Positions 50,661 to 62,599 of a stretch of 64,000 nt of DNA are shown one piece after another. Under the pieces are notes generated by a model. That model was not told the origin of the DNA. It searched no databases and saw only the letters and a program-made list of their open reading frames with translations. The stretch's first letter is position 1. Each line of letters opens with the position of its first letter. The translations under genes were made by a program, and so were the position numbers. Source of the stretch: Homalodisca vitripennis (taxonomy: Eukaryota > Arthropoda > Insecta > Hemiptera > Cicadellidae); contig NC_060210.1 in NCBI RefSeq assembly GCF_021130785.1, positions 187,806,501 through 187,870,500 of the forward strand. Direction: 5' to 3'.

Positions 50661-51627
50661 ATGGAGCGCCTTACAGCACCTCAGGGACTTGTTAACTCGC
50701 CTCGCTTATCGCAATGTTATCATTTGTACCTGATTATATGTTGTTAGCAGAACCAGTAACAATACAAGATGTCTGAATGCTGTATAAATAGAGTTAGTTA
50801 GGTAGTAAGTTTATTGGAGCTTACTAGTATTTTACATCGTACTATCTTCGTGTATTATAAAGGCAATCTCATATTAAATTAAATTAACTCATTGTAAAGA
50901 TATTATGCTATATTAAACATAAGATTTTATTTAAATAATTTTTTACCTTAATAATTGAATTCGTTCAATACAAAGACGAGCTAGTAATGTAGCAAGCACG
51001 ATTCTCGCCTCCTATTATTCAGGTCTGAACAAGCATCTACAATGACAGCACGTATCTATACACACGTTTTCCCTGGTGTTAGTCTGACATGACCCCGCCA
51101 TTACGTTGACAAGTACGGTGCTGTTAGTTCTTTATTTTGGACTGTGTGAACTCTATATAAATTCCCCGGTTCCAGTTCTTGTGAAACATACAGGTATCAT
51201 GAGGCAGCTTTTGTTCCTGTGTCTAAAAAATTTGCCTAAATTTGCTTAAAACAGTTTCTGGGCAGAAGGCTGGCAACTGCATTAAACGTCATTATGTAGG
51301 ATTAAATTTCAGGGCACGAAATTATAACATAGTCCCCCAAGGCTATGTTAGTTAATTCTGTGTTAACCAGAGATAATTTTCACTCTGAGAATGCCAATTG
51401 CTAAATTACAGATCCCTTCATCAACAGATTACCTTAATATTATTTGTAACACTTGCGATGTTGCTGCCTGTAATAAGTTTAATTTTCAAAGCTGTAAATG
51501 CTTTAAATGATATCAGAGAAAAACAGACTTTAATGTGCAAGGACCCATTAAACCTCTTTAATGACTCAATTAAAGCAGGTAGTTTTTTCAGGATAACTTT
51601 TGGTTTATTAACTCACATTTTCCTGTG

Positions 51628-51679
<52 letters not shown>
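51628..51679 (+). repeat. (ACT)n microsatellite
   Basis: About 17 perfect trinucleotide repeats. They encode a Thr run in a chance frame. Confidence 0.95.
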
Positions 51680-51681
<2 letters not shown>

Positions 51682-53924
51682 AAATACTAAAGCGTGTTAC
51701 ACATGATAACGTGGTTTCCTATGTTTATATACTAGTAGGATTGTTTGCCTTAAAATTTTGGCATTTTTATTAAATACTTACTGATATATTTATGAGGTGA
51801 ACCTTTCTCAAATTGAAAATTCAACAAGAAATGTATGCTTCGATTTTTTTTGTAGACAATTTTACGATGCTGCAATAAAGACCAACGAGGCGGATATCAT
51901 ATGAGAAGTAACCGATGAGGTGGATATCATTCATTGGAAAGTAATCCTACATACAAGCCACATACGCCTCACCTTCATCAACGTTTACTGAATAAACGAC
52001 ATTCAGGAATCATCAATCTGCGTGTAGGATTGATCACAAAGTGGTAATGATTTCTGAAACAAATACTCATAAAGGGGAGAGACCGTGGAAGACTGGATGC
52101 TATATGATTTTCCACTGACTAGGACTAGGTTGTAAAGGGCATTCGTACTATATTATATCTCAACATTCTTATCAGATGTACAGTTTACATGAGTGGATCG
52201 AATGTACGAGGGTTTTGCAGAAAAGAATAATTGATGTCTGCTTATTTCACAGAGTGTTCTCCTTGAAGCTATTATAGTGGAAATATGGTGTATTCTTACA
52301 GGTTTATTATCTATTAGAGGCCTATTATTTGTAATTCTTCTTTTTTAAAGTTATGTCCTAGAGAAAACTCTCCATTAGGCGTATTTTTAATCCTCAGAAT
52401 TTAAATTTTTTTTAGCTTTTGGACTTTCTGACTATTATCATACATACGGTTACCATATGTATTCACAGTACATAGGTTCAGCCTAAACACCATATGTTAA
52501 AATGAGGAGGAAACCTATTTGTTTAAGTAACGGCCTGTTAAGACTGTCATTGTCTTTAATTTTACTTTGTTGGAAGTATTATCAAAATTATGTCATTATG
52601 GTAGTCATCATTGAAAAAACACATTTACAGTTAAAAATGTTGAAATTATGAATGCAATACACGTTTTAGAGAATTTTTTCCAACATTTAAATTTGATTAT
52701 TTGTCCATTATTACATTTTTCTTTTTGACGTTATAAAATTTTAACCTACTCCTATACTGTTCTGTATGTTAATTGGTTTGCTTCCAATTAAGCTCGTTAC
52801 AGAATGTATTTTCCTGTTCATTATGAGGAATTTAAGACAACAAGGCAGATACAGTTATCCTTGCAGGAAGATTCATTTAGTCTGAAGTAAATTATTTTAG
52901 AGAATTGCGTCAAAATAAAACCGAATAACAGTTTCTGAAAGGAAAGATACACATATGGTTTATTTATCATGTGAGTTTCCATTGAAACCTCACGTATGTT
53001 TCAGGAGGGTCATGTTATCCACCTATTTTTACCTAACTCTTTTAGCCATAATGATGGTACTGTATTGAACGTTCTCTCGTTCTTTTACTTCAATTCTTTC
53101 GTTTAGCTAGAGATAGGTTTAGAAGACTCGTATTTCTTACTTGATATATGCTATGTTCATTTTTATCTAATATTACAAAAATTTCATTAAATTTGTTTAC
53201 TTTCTTACATAAATGTATTGTAAATGAAAAATTACTAAACACATTTTTTTATCTAGTTGTAGTATATTTTTATCGAATGTTTTAAATGGACTGTCCTTTT
53301 AGAAGCATGCATTTACTAGCATAATATCTTGTTTTAATTTATTTAATTTAGGGCAAAATAAGATATAGATTTTATTTCACAGTTCCAAGAAAAATATCTT
53401 AAACAATCTCCTTTGAAAAAACTGGCTATATACAAATTAAAGAGTTTATCTGTGATCCAATAACAGTAACGAAAAATTTCCGAGAAACTTACGAAACTCC
53501 TTCACTGTTTTATGACAAATGAAACACAAGTGTTGACAAGGATATGTCAAAAACAATTTTGTTCAACTCTCTACATATTAGTTAAAACTAATTTAATAGT
53601 CTAATTGTAAAACGAGGCCCTTTAATAAGGCTTCTCTAGATGCTTTAACTTGGCTCAACTAATTCAATTATATCTCATTTAATAGAAATATTGCACTATT
53701 TACAGAAAATTACTTGAATTTAGTTTTAATATTAAATTTAAAGTAAACTTCTATGGGTATTTTAACGGTATAAACAAGTCGTTTTGCCATGTTTTAACCA
53801 TTTAAATTTTGGAATGAAAGTTTTCATGTTACAGGATATGTTTTAAAATGGAGGAAATTACAGTATCAGCTCTAGAAAATCTAATCGTACCCACGTCATT
53901 TATACACCGAGTACTATGTACGTG

Positions 53925-53926
<2 letters not shown>

Positions 53927-53962
<36 letters not shown>
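53927..53962 (+). repeat. (TA)n microsatellite at Penelope-like 5' edge
   Basis: Pure TA run directly before the truncated element. Confidence 0.95.
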
Positions 53963-54037
53963 CCTACTAACACTTTTCAATATCTACACTACAACAGTTG
54001 TCACCCTGTATATGTAAAAAGATCAATTCCAAAAAGC

Positions 54038-54754
54038 TTGGCTACACGAGCAACTAAATTATGCAGTGAGAGTGAAGATCTTAAAAATTACTTTAGTAAC
54101 ATATATGATGCTTTTTTAAAACGAGGATATCCTGAGAAGCTATTGAATGAAAAGCTACAGCTCAATGAAAGTAACCTTAATAATAATTATGTCAAAAAGA
54201 AATATTATGATGAGCCTAAATTAATAACACAATATCATCCTGGTCTCTACAAAATTAACAACATTTTTAAAGTAGCTTACAAAATTCTTCAAAATTCTCC
54301 ACTGACAGACTCATTTCTAAAAAGTATTCCACGTATTTTTTTTAAAAGACCTCCTATCTTAAAGGACATTATATCGAAACCAAAATTACCAGCTGATTCT
54401 GATGTGGAAAATAAATTTAAAGGAGCACATCCATGTAATAAATCAAGATGCATGGTGTGCAATCAAATACAAGAGTCATCAAAATTCGAAAGTAGTTCAA
54501 CTAAAAAAGTATACAAAATTATTGGAAATTTGACATGTGATACAAAAAATGTAGTATATCAAATTCAGTGTAAAAAATGTCCTAAAGACTACATTGGCTC
54601 TACAACAAATAATTTAAGAATAAGAATGACAGGTCACCGTTATGATTTTAAGCATAATGATGAATCAAAACCATTAGTCATTCATAGTAAAATACACAAA
54701 GAATCTTTTGAAAATTTATATACAGTAAAACCAATACGATCAATAAAAACATAA
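54038..54754 (+). pseudogene. Penelope-like GIY-YIG endonuclease region, truncated and frameshifted at the C-terminus
   Basis: About 238 residues. The first ~90 residues are the C-terminal flank of a Penelope reverse transcriptase. A linker, RPPILKDIISK (about 104-114), is followed by a Cys cluster HPCNKSRCMVC (about 131-141). A GIY-YIG nuclease domain comes next, with VVYQI (172-176) standing for GIY, DYIGSTTNNLRIR (184-196) for YIG and the catalytic Arg, and GHR (199-201). The frame stops at 54,754. The last ~29 codons (RNLEQACQIVTKSKFPYGLN, ending at 54,842) continue in another frame, so one indel separates them. In the live family this enzyme nicks target DNA for integration. This copy cannot be functional. 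Confidence 0.9.
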
Positions 54755-55048
54755 TTCAAATACATCAAAATTAAGAAATTTAGAACAAGCATGTCAAATT
54801 GTCACAAAATCTAAATTTCCCTATGGATTAAATCTTCGATAAATTTAAATCATCTGAACACTCATCACATCTTTACACCCACAGTTTGAACATATGTTTA
54901 TCATTTCAAGAATATTATGCTTATTAATTTAATTATCTGTTTACATGTATGTTTTTAATTATTTTATGTGTTTTGTTATGTTGTTTTGACCTTAAGAAGC
55001 GTAATGCGAAATATAGTTAATTAATATTAATATGTTGGCCTTTTTCTA

Positions 55049-55088
55049 CATATATATATATATATTTATTTATTTATTTATTTATTTT
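55049..55088 (+). repeat. TA then TTTA simple repeat at Penelope-like 3' edge
   Basis: A TA run followed by TTTA units. Likely the end of the element or its target. Confidence 0.9.
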
Positions 55089-55095
55089 ACCGTAC

Positions 55096-55219
55096 TTAAA
55101 ATCCTAAGAAAGCAGTAGAAATTACGGTAAAGTAATAGTATGAAATAAAGACTGTGGTGTAGACAGCGGAGTGGGCACTGAATCCCTCGGGCCCTATTAG
55201 CGAGTGAGTCACCTCCTCC
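55096..55219 (-). CDS. Tentative downstream coding exon (possible FoxP 3' terminal exon)
   Basis: A GC-richer patch in AT-rich DNA. On the minus strand a CTGCAG acceptor at 55,220-55,225 is followed by an open frame that reads EEVTHSLIGPEGFSAHSAVY, then TTVFISYY and more, stopping at 55,096-55,098. One leading base would complete the codon left split by FoxP exon a, so the phases fit. That fit has a one in three chance of occurring at random. I do not recognise the peptide, it lies 6.7 kb from exon a, and it is just outside copy 3 next to a Penelope-like element. It could equally be non-coding. Confidence 0.2.
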
Positions 55220-56999
55220 CTGCAGTACGTTATACTTTATTGTTATGTAGCTTTAAACTATTACAAAAGCGTATATTTCCTCGTAAATGTACTTTTTATG
55301 AATATTCTCAAATCGTAAATAATTTACAAGATTTATATTCTCACAAAGCAATAATTCATTTTGTATTATAATTTCTATGTATAAAACTTTATTATTCTAA
55401 GGTATTTTGGTTGCGTCAATATAGGATGACGTATTATAGGACGTAATTTGATTAATATCTACTGTATGCAAATTAATAAATTTAAATACAAGTCCACACC
55501 TGAGAGTTTTGTATTACACAGTGGTTTATAGATTGAAAAATTAAATCTGGTAAAAAAAAGAAAAATTAGTAAAAGGTATAATAAACATATTACTGTATAG
55601 CCTACTTTTTTAATGCAAAGCAAAATTTTATACAAACCGCAATAGTAGTGACGTAAAAAACCGTAGGAAATATTTTTGGCATAAGAAAATGTTAAGTCTG
55701 TAAAGCCGGAAATATAATCTTTTTAATTAATACTACATAAATAATATTTCAAAGCCTTTTAGGTTATATTTAAACATGACTGCAATATAAAGCATTTACT
55801 TTCAAATAGTCTTTGAACTCGCTATAAAGATGATTACATGTGGCTTCACCAAATAAAATTATGTAGAGATCATTGTGAACTGTGGAGATGTTACTTTGGA
55901 CGCACCTTATGTCTGTAACAGGCATTCTAGTCACGTCCTCATTCAACAGCTTGTGTCTTAAAATGAGAAAGTTACATCAGTCGATCGTTTTAACCTACGA
56001 TTCTACTGTTTTGGTGCATTAAATCGGTTCTTAAGGACGACTTGACAGAAGAGAGAGCAATCATTGGTGACACGTGACAGTCATAGGCATCACCATATGT
56101 TAAAACAAACCATTATAAATCAATTGTATTGTACGCTCAGATATCCATTCATGCGATAATATCAAATTTTCCTATGACTCATCTTAATCATGCTTAAGAC
56201 TATGTATTCTGAATCTCTAAAACAGTCAATTGGGACATATTCTTATAAGTTAATGATCTTTTAATTAATTTGAAACAAAATCTTTGCTCTCTTACCTTAC
56301 AGAGAAGTATTTACTTCTGGCTCAGTTGATTTACACTTGCCTGTAGAACTTATACTATGTACAGTAAAACCGATCTGTCACTTTCATCTGAGTAACTAAA
56401 CAGATATAAAGGAGTGGGATCTACTTAACCGCTAATTCCGAAATATTGAGGTAAAAAGAACTAGTTGGTCTGTTTGCTGTTAAGGATGGCTGGTGGAATA
56501 GGTGACACTATATTTATTTTAATGGCTTTTTCAATACTAAACATTAGGGAGTATTGTCTCTTCCGATTTTCCCTGTTCACTTTGACTGGAAGAAGTTGGC
56601 AAAGAGCCAGCTTCCCCTTCCTACAAGCTGACATGACTGATATAATGGGCGTTATCCATCCTCATGGATTTTTGACAAGAGGGGAACCCTGCTCCAAAAC
56701 TTACCGATGCTAAATATCATATCACTCTAGAAGCAGCGTAAAAATAATTTGAGGACAGTGAGCGTTCTCCTCGTTTATGTATCTCAAGTTAGAAGAATAA
56801 AATTATTTTTGAGCAAATTTAATCTCCAAACATCAGATAGTGTGAAATACGAATACGTAAAAGTGAATTTAATAGCCAGTCGATGCTACAGGTATTAAGA
56901 TTTGTCTATATACTCGTATTTTCCCGAATCTGTACCACAGTGCCAGGTTGGTAATAAAGTCACCTTGTTGCCTACAAAATATAAACATGGGCTCTTTTT

Positions 57000-58790
57000 T
57001 GGTGGAAGTACGAGCAACCTTCTGTCGATATCCTAAGTGGAGATATAGCGGATACTTTTTTTGTTATGTCGTCTTAGAAGAAAGAGGATCCAGCTCTACT
57101 CCAGCCTTTCCAATTAAATCAAAACAGCACAGGAAATCACTTCACGTTATCACCACCCTTTAACTCTAAGGGTGCTCCATCCAACAGTCATCACAACAGT
57201 CTACTAGACTTATTCATTCACCCTTCCACCTCGATATCTGGAGATTTGTGGTGTGTTAAGCCATAATATGTATATAAGTGAATTGCCAAGATGTATAAGT
57301 GCACTAGTGGGGTTTTCTGTACCCAAGTGATAACCGAAAAGCTACAGTTAAGTTCAACTGTGAGTTATAAACCAGTTAAAACTTAATCTTTCTTCTGACG
57401 GTAGGAAAGACAGTTGAATAAGAGAAAATTAGGATCAGAATGTCATATAACCCAACAAGTAGATGTTTATCTGTGTATTTATTTATGGAATCGGATTGCA
57501 CAATAGTGGTTAATACGCAGTATTGCCTGTTTTAATATATGTTTGTTTAATAATAGTTTTCTCTTTTCAACGAATTAAAAATATTCCTTCACATTCTTTG
57601 TAAAGCACCCTGTATACTAAAAAGACTTAACATGTATCACAAATATTTACCAAAATGTATCCACATAAATATTGGGTTAGTATAAATATTTAAACTATAA
57701 ACCGATAATCAATTGAATTCCCTTTCATTTATTTATACAGTTTTATACAATTTAATTAAACATTCTGACACATTTAGTTTACATTCATTTATATTTTCTT
57801 TTTATGTTGTACTGTACACCTTAGAAATAACATTCACACTACCTTCAGAGTGCCAACAACAGGTGTTGTAACAAATGGAGCTAGCTAGTGGAAGTAATAA
57901 CACTAATTGCGTTTCAAGTAAGGAATATGGAGTCTTATATTAATATTAATTATTAACGCAATACTTAGCATTCAAATAAGACATAAATATTTGGTTATTT
58001 GGTTTTAAAAATGTTTATTTATTTATAAGTTAGTTTTCTTAAAGTCTTTACCAGCTTTAACATCACTAACTGTAAAGTGAATATATTATTAATGAAAATA
58101 AGTAATACCCTACTCGTACTTCTAAAAAATTTATATTGGATTTATTAAGTTCTAATATAAACCTTACTTAAAAAAGTTATACATAGATTTAGCAGTTTTT
58201 ATTGGATGATTAGTTTTTTTTTTGTAAAAGACGCAAGATTCTGTAGTCATTATTCTCAATGATTAATATTGTGTTGTAATAATTCACAACAGTTTTAATT
58301 TCATATCATTATAAACACTAAGAAAAAGTAATAAATTAAACGTAAATATTTTGCAACAAATTTGGACGAAAAGCGTTTTAGAAACAAAATTAAATCTGAA
58401 GAGGTTGTAGGGACGCATTGCCTTCGTAAACAGAAGTGACACTAGAGCTCAAACCTACGTCAACTTGTCCTAAGCTTTAAAAAACAAACGTTAATAGCTC
58501 ATTTATTATTATTTAATGTCAATAATTAAAAGTAATAACTACTTAACAAAAAGTATGTATGTGTTATTCATAATTCATACGACTTTTTTAATGGACGTAC
58601 CTCCATTAATGTATTATAATTAATGATTAAAAATATTACTAAGATTCAACCAAGGCAGTTTTGGATAAGAATTATCTTAAAAATATGTAATATTCAGAAC
58701 AAAGTATGAAGAAGAATATTAAGAATTATGTTAAAAGTAACGATGTTACTATAATAGAAATACTGGTATACTGAAATACTGCCACAATAA
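57000..58790. other. Copy 3 interior segment without a partner
   Basis: Does not align to copies 1 or 2. AT-rich, no open frame of note, no element ends seen. Confidence 0.4.
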
Positions 58791-59164
58791 AAAATTTTGA
58801 ATTTTCATAACAGGAAATCGTTATGCTTTTGTGGGCATAGAACCATTTTTATATAAATACAATTATGAAGTTCTAAACACTAAAACCAAGTAATAGTATG
58901 ATCAGAACATTTTCCACTATATAATATCAGGAAACCGAGCTTTGCTGGTATTTTTTCTAGTAAATCGTGATTTGGGAATCATTTTATAATATACGTGTCT
59001 ACAAACATAACTTTTAATGCCAAGACTATTTATTGTTCTGTCATCTTCTGCAGCAAAAGATGTGTTTATGTTTCTTATTTTATTAGGAAACACTTCCGAA
59101 TACGGGTAACAGTTTAAAAAAGTTTATTCATTCATTTGAAAAATTGGTTGCTCCATTACAGTTC

Positions 59165-59470
59165 TTACATGCAAACAGCAGTCACCAAACAAATTCTATT
59201 TATGTGATAAGAAACCCATTCGTCGGGGAAATGCAATGCACCGCAATGGATAGACAGAGTTTCAAATGTTTCTAAGGCGTAATATTGCACAGCTGCAGTA
59301 AAAGCACATTTATACTCGTATTTAGGTAAATAATTAATAAATTCAAAAACCAATCGACGTCTTCCTTCTTGACGTCTTGGTTCTTCTAATCGGTATTCTC
59401 GTTGCTCGTCATTTTCGTTAACTAGACGTTGTGCCGCACGCTGCCGCATATCTTGCAGACGTCGAAACAT
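59165..59470 (-). pseudogene. Helitron-like N-terminal coding relic, copy 3
   Basis: About 101 residues, the longest version: MFRRLQDMRQRAAQRLVNEN, DEQREYRLEEPRRQEGRRRL, INYLPKYEYKCAFTAAVQYY, then SIHCGALHFPDEWVS. The CxxC-like GALHFPDE segment recalls the CxHCxALxFxxE motif of Helitron-like N-terminal domains, with one Cys missing. There is no downstream Rep or helicase. It is a molecular fossil, not an active gene. Confidence 0.5.
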
Positions 59471-59952
59471 CTAAATCATGAGACCTTTCTGCTCATATAA
59501 TGTTAAAGGTTTGCAGGCATTTGACCTTAGCAGTACGTGTGGGACGATTTATACGAAATAGATAAATAAATGTAATTTTAAAAGAAGTGAAATTATTTAT
59601 CAGTTTATATTGCAACCAAAATTTCCTTTCGGTTTGATCATTCGTTAATTTATACAGGAATTATATTTGTACTATTTGGCATTTCTGATGAAATATCAGC
59701 TGTGAGGATTGGCTTACTACTCTTGTTATGATACGTCCGATGTTAATATTATCAGATATCATTGACCAGATGTCATTTACTACAGAATGTAAACAAAGAA
59801 TATTAATAAATATTGAAAGTGTAGCACTTTTGTTTTTGTAATAATGTAAATCGTTGTTTCCATGAAAACTGATTTTTAAATTGTTAAAATTCAAAATATT
59901 TATCATGAGGCACATCTACATAAAGCGTAAAAATTGGTTTGCTGACTATTAG

Positions 59953-60064
59953 TGACAGTTTACAACGGTTAGTGGACGTAAACTCTGCTATATACTATGA
60001 TTGGGAATTTCACCATCTCATCGATAAGGGACCAAAGTGATCAGCCTGTCACCTCTTCTAAATG
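59953..60064 (+). other. Exon-like patch, copy 3
   Basis: Third partner. The AG and GTAAAT edges are preserved, but the frame is interrupted (GGACCAAAGTGATCAG). This indicates no current protein constraint. Confidence 0.3.
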
Positions 60065-60927
60065 GTAAATATAAATATTTTATGTCTCGTCTCAGTCGTT
60101 ACTCTTCCTATCTATATATACAGTAAGTAGTATGAAAATGGCATACGTCTATTGCTCTGGGTATTGTTTGTTGTAAAACTATATAATATTAAATTAATAA
60201 AGAAACAAACACTGAGGTTAATCCACAAAAAACAATACAAAAGTATTTGTTTTAAATATTAAAAATTTGACTGTAATGGGTAACCCAATAAAAGGAAAAA
60301 TTATTTCTATTATTAGCATAGTTACCAGTACAACATTTCTAAAAGTTACACCTATTATAAAGTTTATTACACAGACTAACTACCTACGATTCACACTACA
60401 TACATTATTGAGATATCCTTTACAGACATCATCATAAGACTATGGTACTGTAAGAATTAATTAGTATTGGAATTAGCACTGATAAATAATAGCAATAACT
60501 ACGGTACTCCTAGTTGTAGTTGCTTACTCAGGAATGTTTATATCTGTCAGTCCCTTACCTACCTAGCATTTACTGCTTTCTTTTGAGGTACAGTAGGCTT
60601 ATTACTCTCCTTGAATTGCTATAAAAAATCAACCCATGTTGAAGTATAACTAGCATTTAAATGATTGATTGTTTTTTTTTTTTCACGTAATGCTGTAACT
60701 TACCCACATTAAAGAGTTTCAAATTTTTGTATTTTTGTATCCGGTTGTCTTATAGTTCTTATACTTTAATATCTTATATGCGCAACCTATAATATTCCTT
60801 CCTATTGCTATATATGTACCTATATATTAACCATACTCCCATAACTCTTCCTAACTCCGATACATTTTCCACCTGGTATAAATTTGTATACTTAATAAAT
60901 CGAGGCCGTTGAGTTATATCTATCCAT

Positions 60928-60929
<2 letters not shown>

Positions 60930-60971
<42 letters not shown>
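60930..60971 (+). repeat. Poly-T run, about 42 bases
   Basis: Poly-A tail on the minus strand, adjoining the SINE body. The poly-Lys frame across it is an artefact. Confidence 0.95.
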
Positions 60972-60972
<1 letters not shown>

Positions 60973-61160
60973 AGGACCTTATAAATTAAAATCATGAGGA
61001 GAGTCGTTAATTTACAAGGCCGACGTTATTTATGAAAATATATGAAAATACTGATGCTCACTGGCAAGATTTGAACTCATATCCAAATTCCGAGGTCTTA
61101 CATTCTTATAAACTAACCCGTGATTATAAACGTCCCATCCCGCCTTTAGTTTTTATCCAA
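60930..61160 (-). mobile_element. Putative tRNA-derived SINE, copy 3, with poly-A tail
   Basis: On the minus strand the head reads GGGTTAGTTTATAAGAATG (A-box region) and GAGTTCAAATC (B box) at about 61,068-61,120. The body follows and then a run of about 42 A (42 T on the plus strand at 60,930-60,971). The run sits where copies 1 and 2 have other sequence, so the tail region has been remodelled here. Confidence 0.45.
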
Positions 61161-61476
61161 AAAAACAACTCCTGTAATTTTCTTTGCTATAAATACTATG
61201 CTTAGCCTTTTACTGTGTATGATTTAAATTTCAGTATAAGTATCTCAGTGATGATTCCTTTCTGCCATTAGTATGTTATATAAATATGAAGTTTCAATAA
61301 ATATGTTTCCTTACCCAATTACATGCCTTCGCCAAACAATATATGGCATTGTGTCATCGGTACTGATTACTGGATGCGTTTCCTGATCTTGTTCAACAGA
61401 TCAGTAAACACGATCGTTTTGAGATTGAACTCAGTTGTATTTTGTAGCAGATTTAGCAGGGGTGACAGTACTGTAT

Positions 61477-61610
61477 CTATTGACCAATGCCACGCGATAA
61501 GTGCCGCCTCTTGACATACTCTGCGTCATCCACCATCCAGAAAGAGCCAAAGTCATCTTCATAGCGGACAAAACACTTGTATATAGAGAGAGATTGGTGC
61601 GGATGGCGTT
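61477..61610 (-). CDS. FoxP: FoxP alternative forkhead exon b, with apparent 2-base frameshift
   Basis: A second exon for the same half of the forkhead domain, 350 bases downstream of exon a. After a GTGTATACAG acceptor it starts NAIRTNLSL in phase 0, the same entry phase and near-identical start as exon a. The expected continuation KCFVRYEDDFGSFWMVDDAE, then YVKRRHLSRGIGQ and a stop at 61,477-61,479, is present but lies in another frame. Between the Leu codon and KCF there are 11 bases (CTATATACAAG) where a 9-base CTN-His-Lys would be expected. The extra TA sits inside a CT/TA-rich run. Either this is a real lesion that kills one isoform or a sequence error. The rest of the exon is intact, which favours recent loss or error. 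The right edge is taken at the stop; a donor just before it is possible but weak. Confidence 0.85.
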
Positions 61611-61960
61611 CTGTATACACAGACCATCAACACAGAGAAAATAGTGTGAAAGACAAAGTTAAGAAAGAGAGAGAGAGAAAAAAGATATAAAAAGACGGAC
61701 TCCTGGTAACTGCCTTATGAGCAAGACATGTTCAGCACGAATGTACCTGAGTGTCTGTAGCGGCCGACGTGGATGTAGACCTGTTCTGTTCTGACTTACT
61801 GTTGTGCGGTGCGCGGTATTTACAAAGAAAAGCGAAGGAAGGAAAACACAAACAATTAAAAGAGAAGTGAAAAAAGATTGAAAGAGTGTTAAAAATTCGG
61901 ACTGAAATGCTTGCTAAAAGGAGCTACAGGAGTCTCAACCGAATTGCCCGGTAGACATAC

Positions 61961-62085
61961 CCGATGAGGCACCGTTGCGGACGACGTTTGTAAAACTCCA
62001 TCTCGTCCACTGTCCAGACGGCACCCTTCACGTTCTCCACACGCATGAAACATTTATGGAGAGACAGGTTGTGGCGCACTGCGTT
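61961..62085 (-). CDS. FoxP: FoxP forkhead transcription factor, exon for second half of forkhead domain (alternative exon a)
   Basis: Internal exon of 125 bases in a sequence-specific nuclear transcription factor. It reads [18 protein letters not shown], then [20 protein letters not shown] and CLIG. This is the recognition-helix and wing part of the FOXP-type forkhead domain, in which the Asn-Ala-X-Arg-X-Asn-Leu-Ser-Leu-His segment is the DNA-contacting helix. The 5' edge is an AG acceptor after a TTGTGTTGTATAG tract at 62,086. The 3' edge is a GTATGT donor at 61,955-61,960. It enters in phase 0 and leaves with two bases of a split codon. Read-through past the donor would stop after about 14 codons. 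The first half of the forkhead domain, the zinc finger and the leucine zipper must lie beyond 64,000. I am very sure of the family. The exact 3' splice partner is unknown. Confidence 0.93.
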
Positions 62086-62599
62086 CTATACAACACAATT
62101 CACGTAGCAGTACATAACAGTTTATATTGCTATAGTCACTTTCAAATTTACAGCTAGCTTCAAACCGATCAAAGTGTCTAATCATTAATCTTTCTCTTGA
62201 TGTAGACTAAATCTATTATTTCAATACAGCTATGCAAAAAAGTAGAGATTGAATACTTTTTTAATCAATCTTCTTTTCTTTCAAAAGAGCTTTAAACTAT
62301 CAAAATTAGTTGATGTTCTAAACATCTTTCAGGTGAAGCATATAAGTTACTTCATATATGTTTACTTCATAACTAACTAAGGTACTTCATAGAATAATTT
62401 ATTGTGATGTAATGTATGTTATGGATGGAAATATTTATTTGCTTCATATCACAGTGAGTACAGTTAAATATGTTTTATTGAATTAATCATGGAAAATAAC
62501 CAAATATGTGATTTCAGTACAGTTTTAAAATGATAGACTACATTCATTTTCTATACCAACGTTTATGTTTGGAAAGTAGTTTTTTCTAATAGTGAGCAA

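Larger units (their letters stand above)
47451..53926. other. Spacer between copies 2 and 3, left of the Penelope-like element
   Basis: AT-rich, without recognisable genes. It holds microsatellites at 47,884, 50,606 and 51,628. Two similar phrases, ACGAGGCGGATATCAT and ATGAGGTGGATATCAT, occur at 51,887-51,930. The plus frame at 51,398-51,706 is mostly a chance frame running into the ACT microsatellite. Confidence 0.5.
53963..55088 (+). mobile_element. 5'-truncated Penelope-like retroelement
   Basis: Starts abruptly against a TA microsatellite at 53,927-53,962 and ends in a TA/TTTA simple repeat at 55,049-55,088. The frame before 54,038 is already open (PVYVKRSIPKSLATR), which fits the tail of a Penelope-type reverse transcriptase. 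The main body of the reverse transcriptase is absent. The 3' UTR after 54,842 contains CTTAAGAAGCGTAATGCGAA, a style of tail seen in several Penelope and LINE families. It lies in the spacer between copies 2 and 3. Confidence 0.85.

Noticed and set aside
51398..51706. 102-codon frame with a poly-Thr stretch
   Set aside because: The tail is an ACT microsatellite and the rest has no family resemblance or gene context.
60774..60995. Frame with poly-Lys
   Set aside because: It is a translation of the poly-A tail of a SINE-like element.
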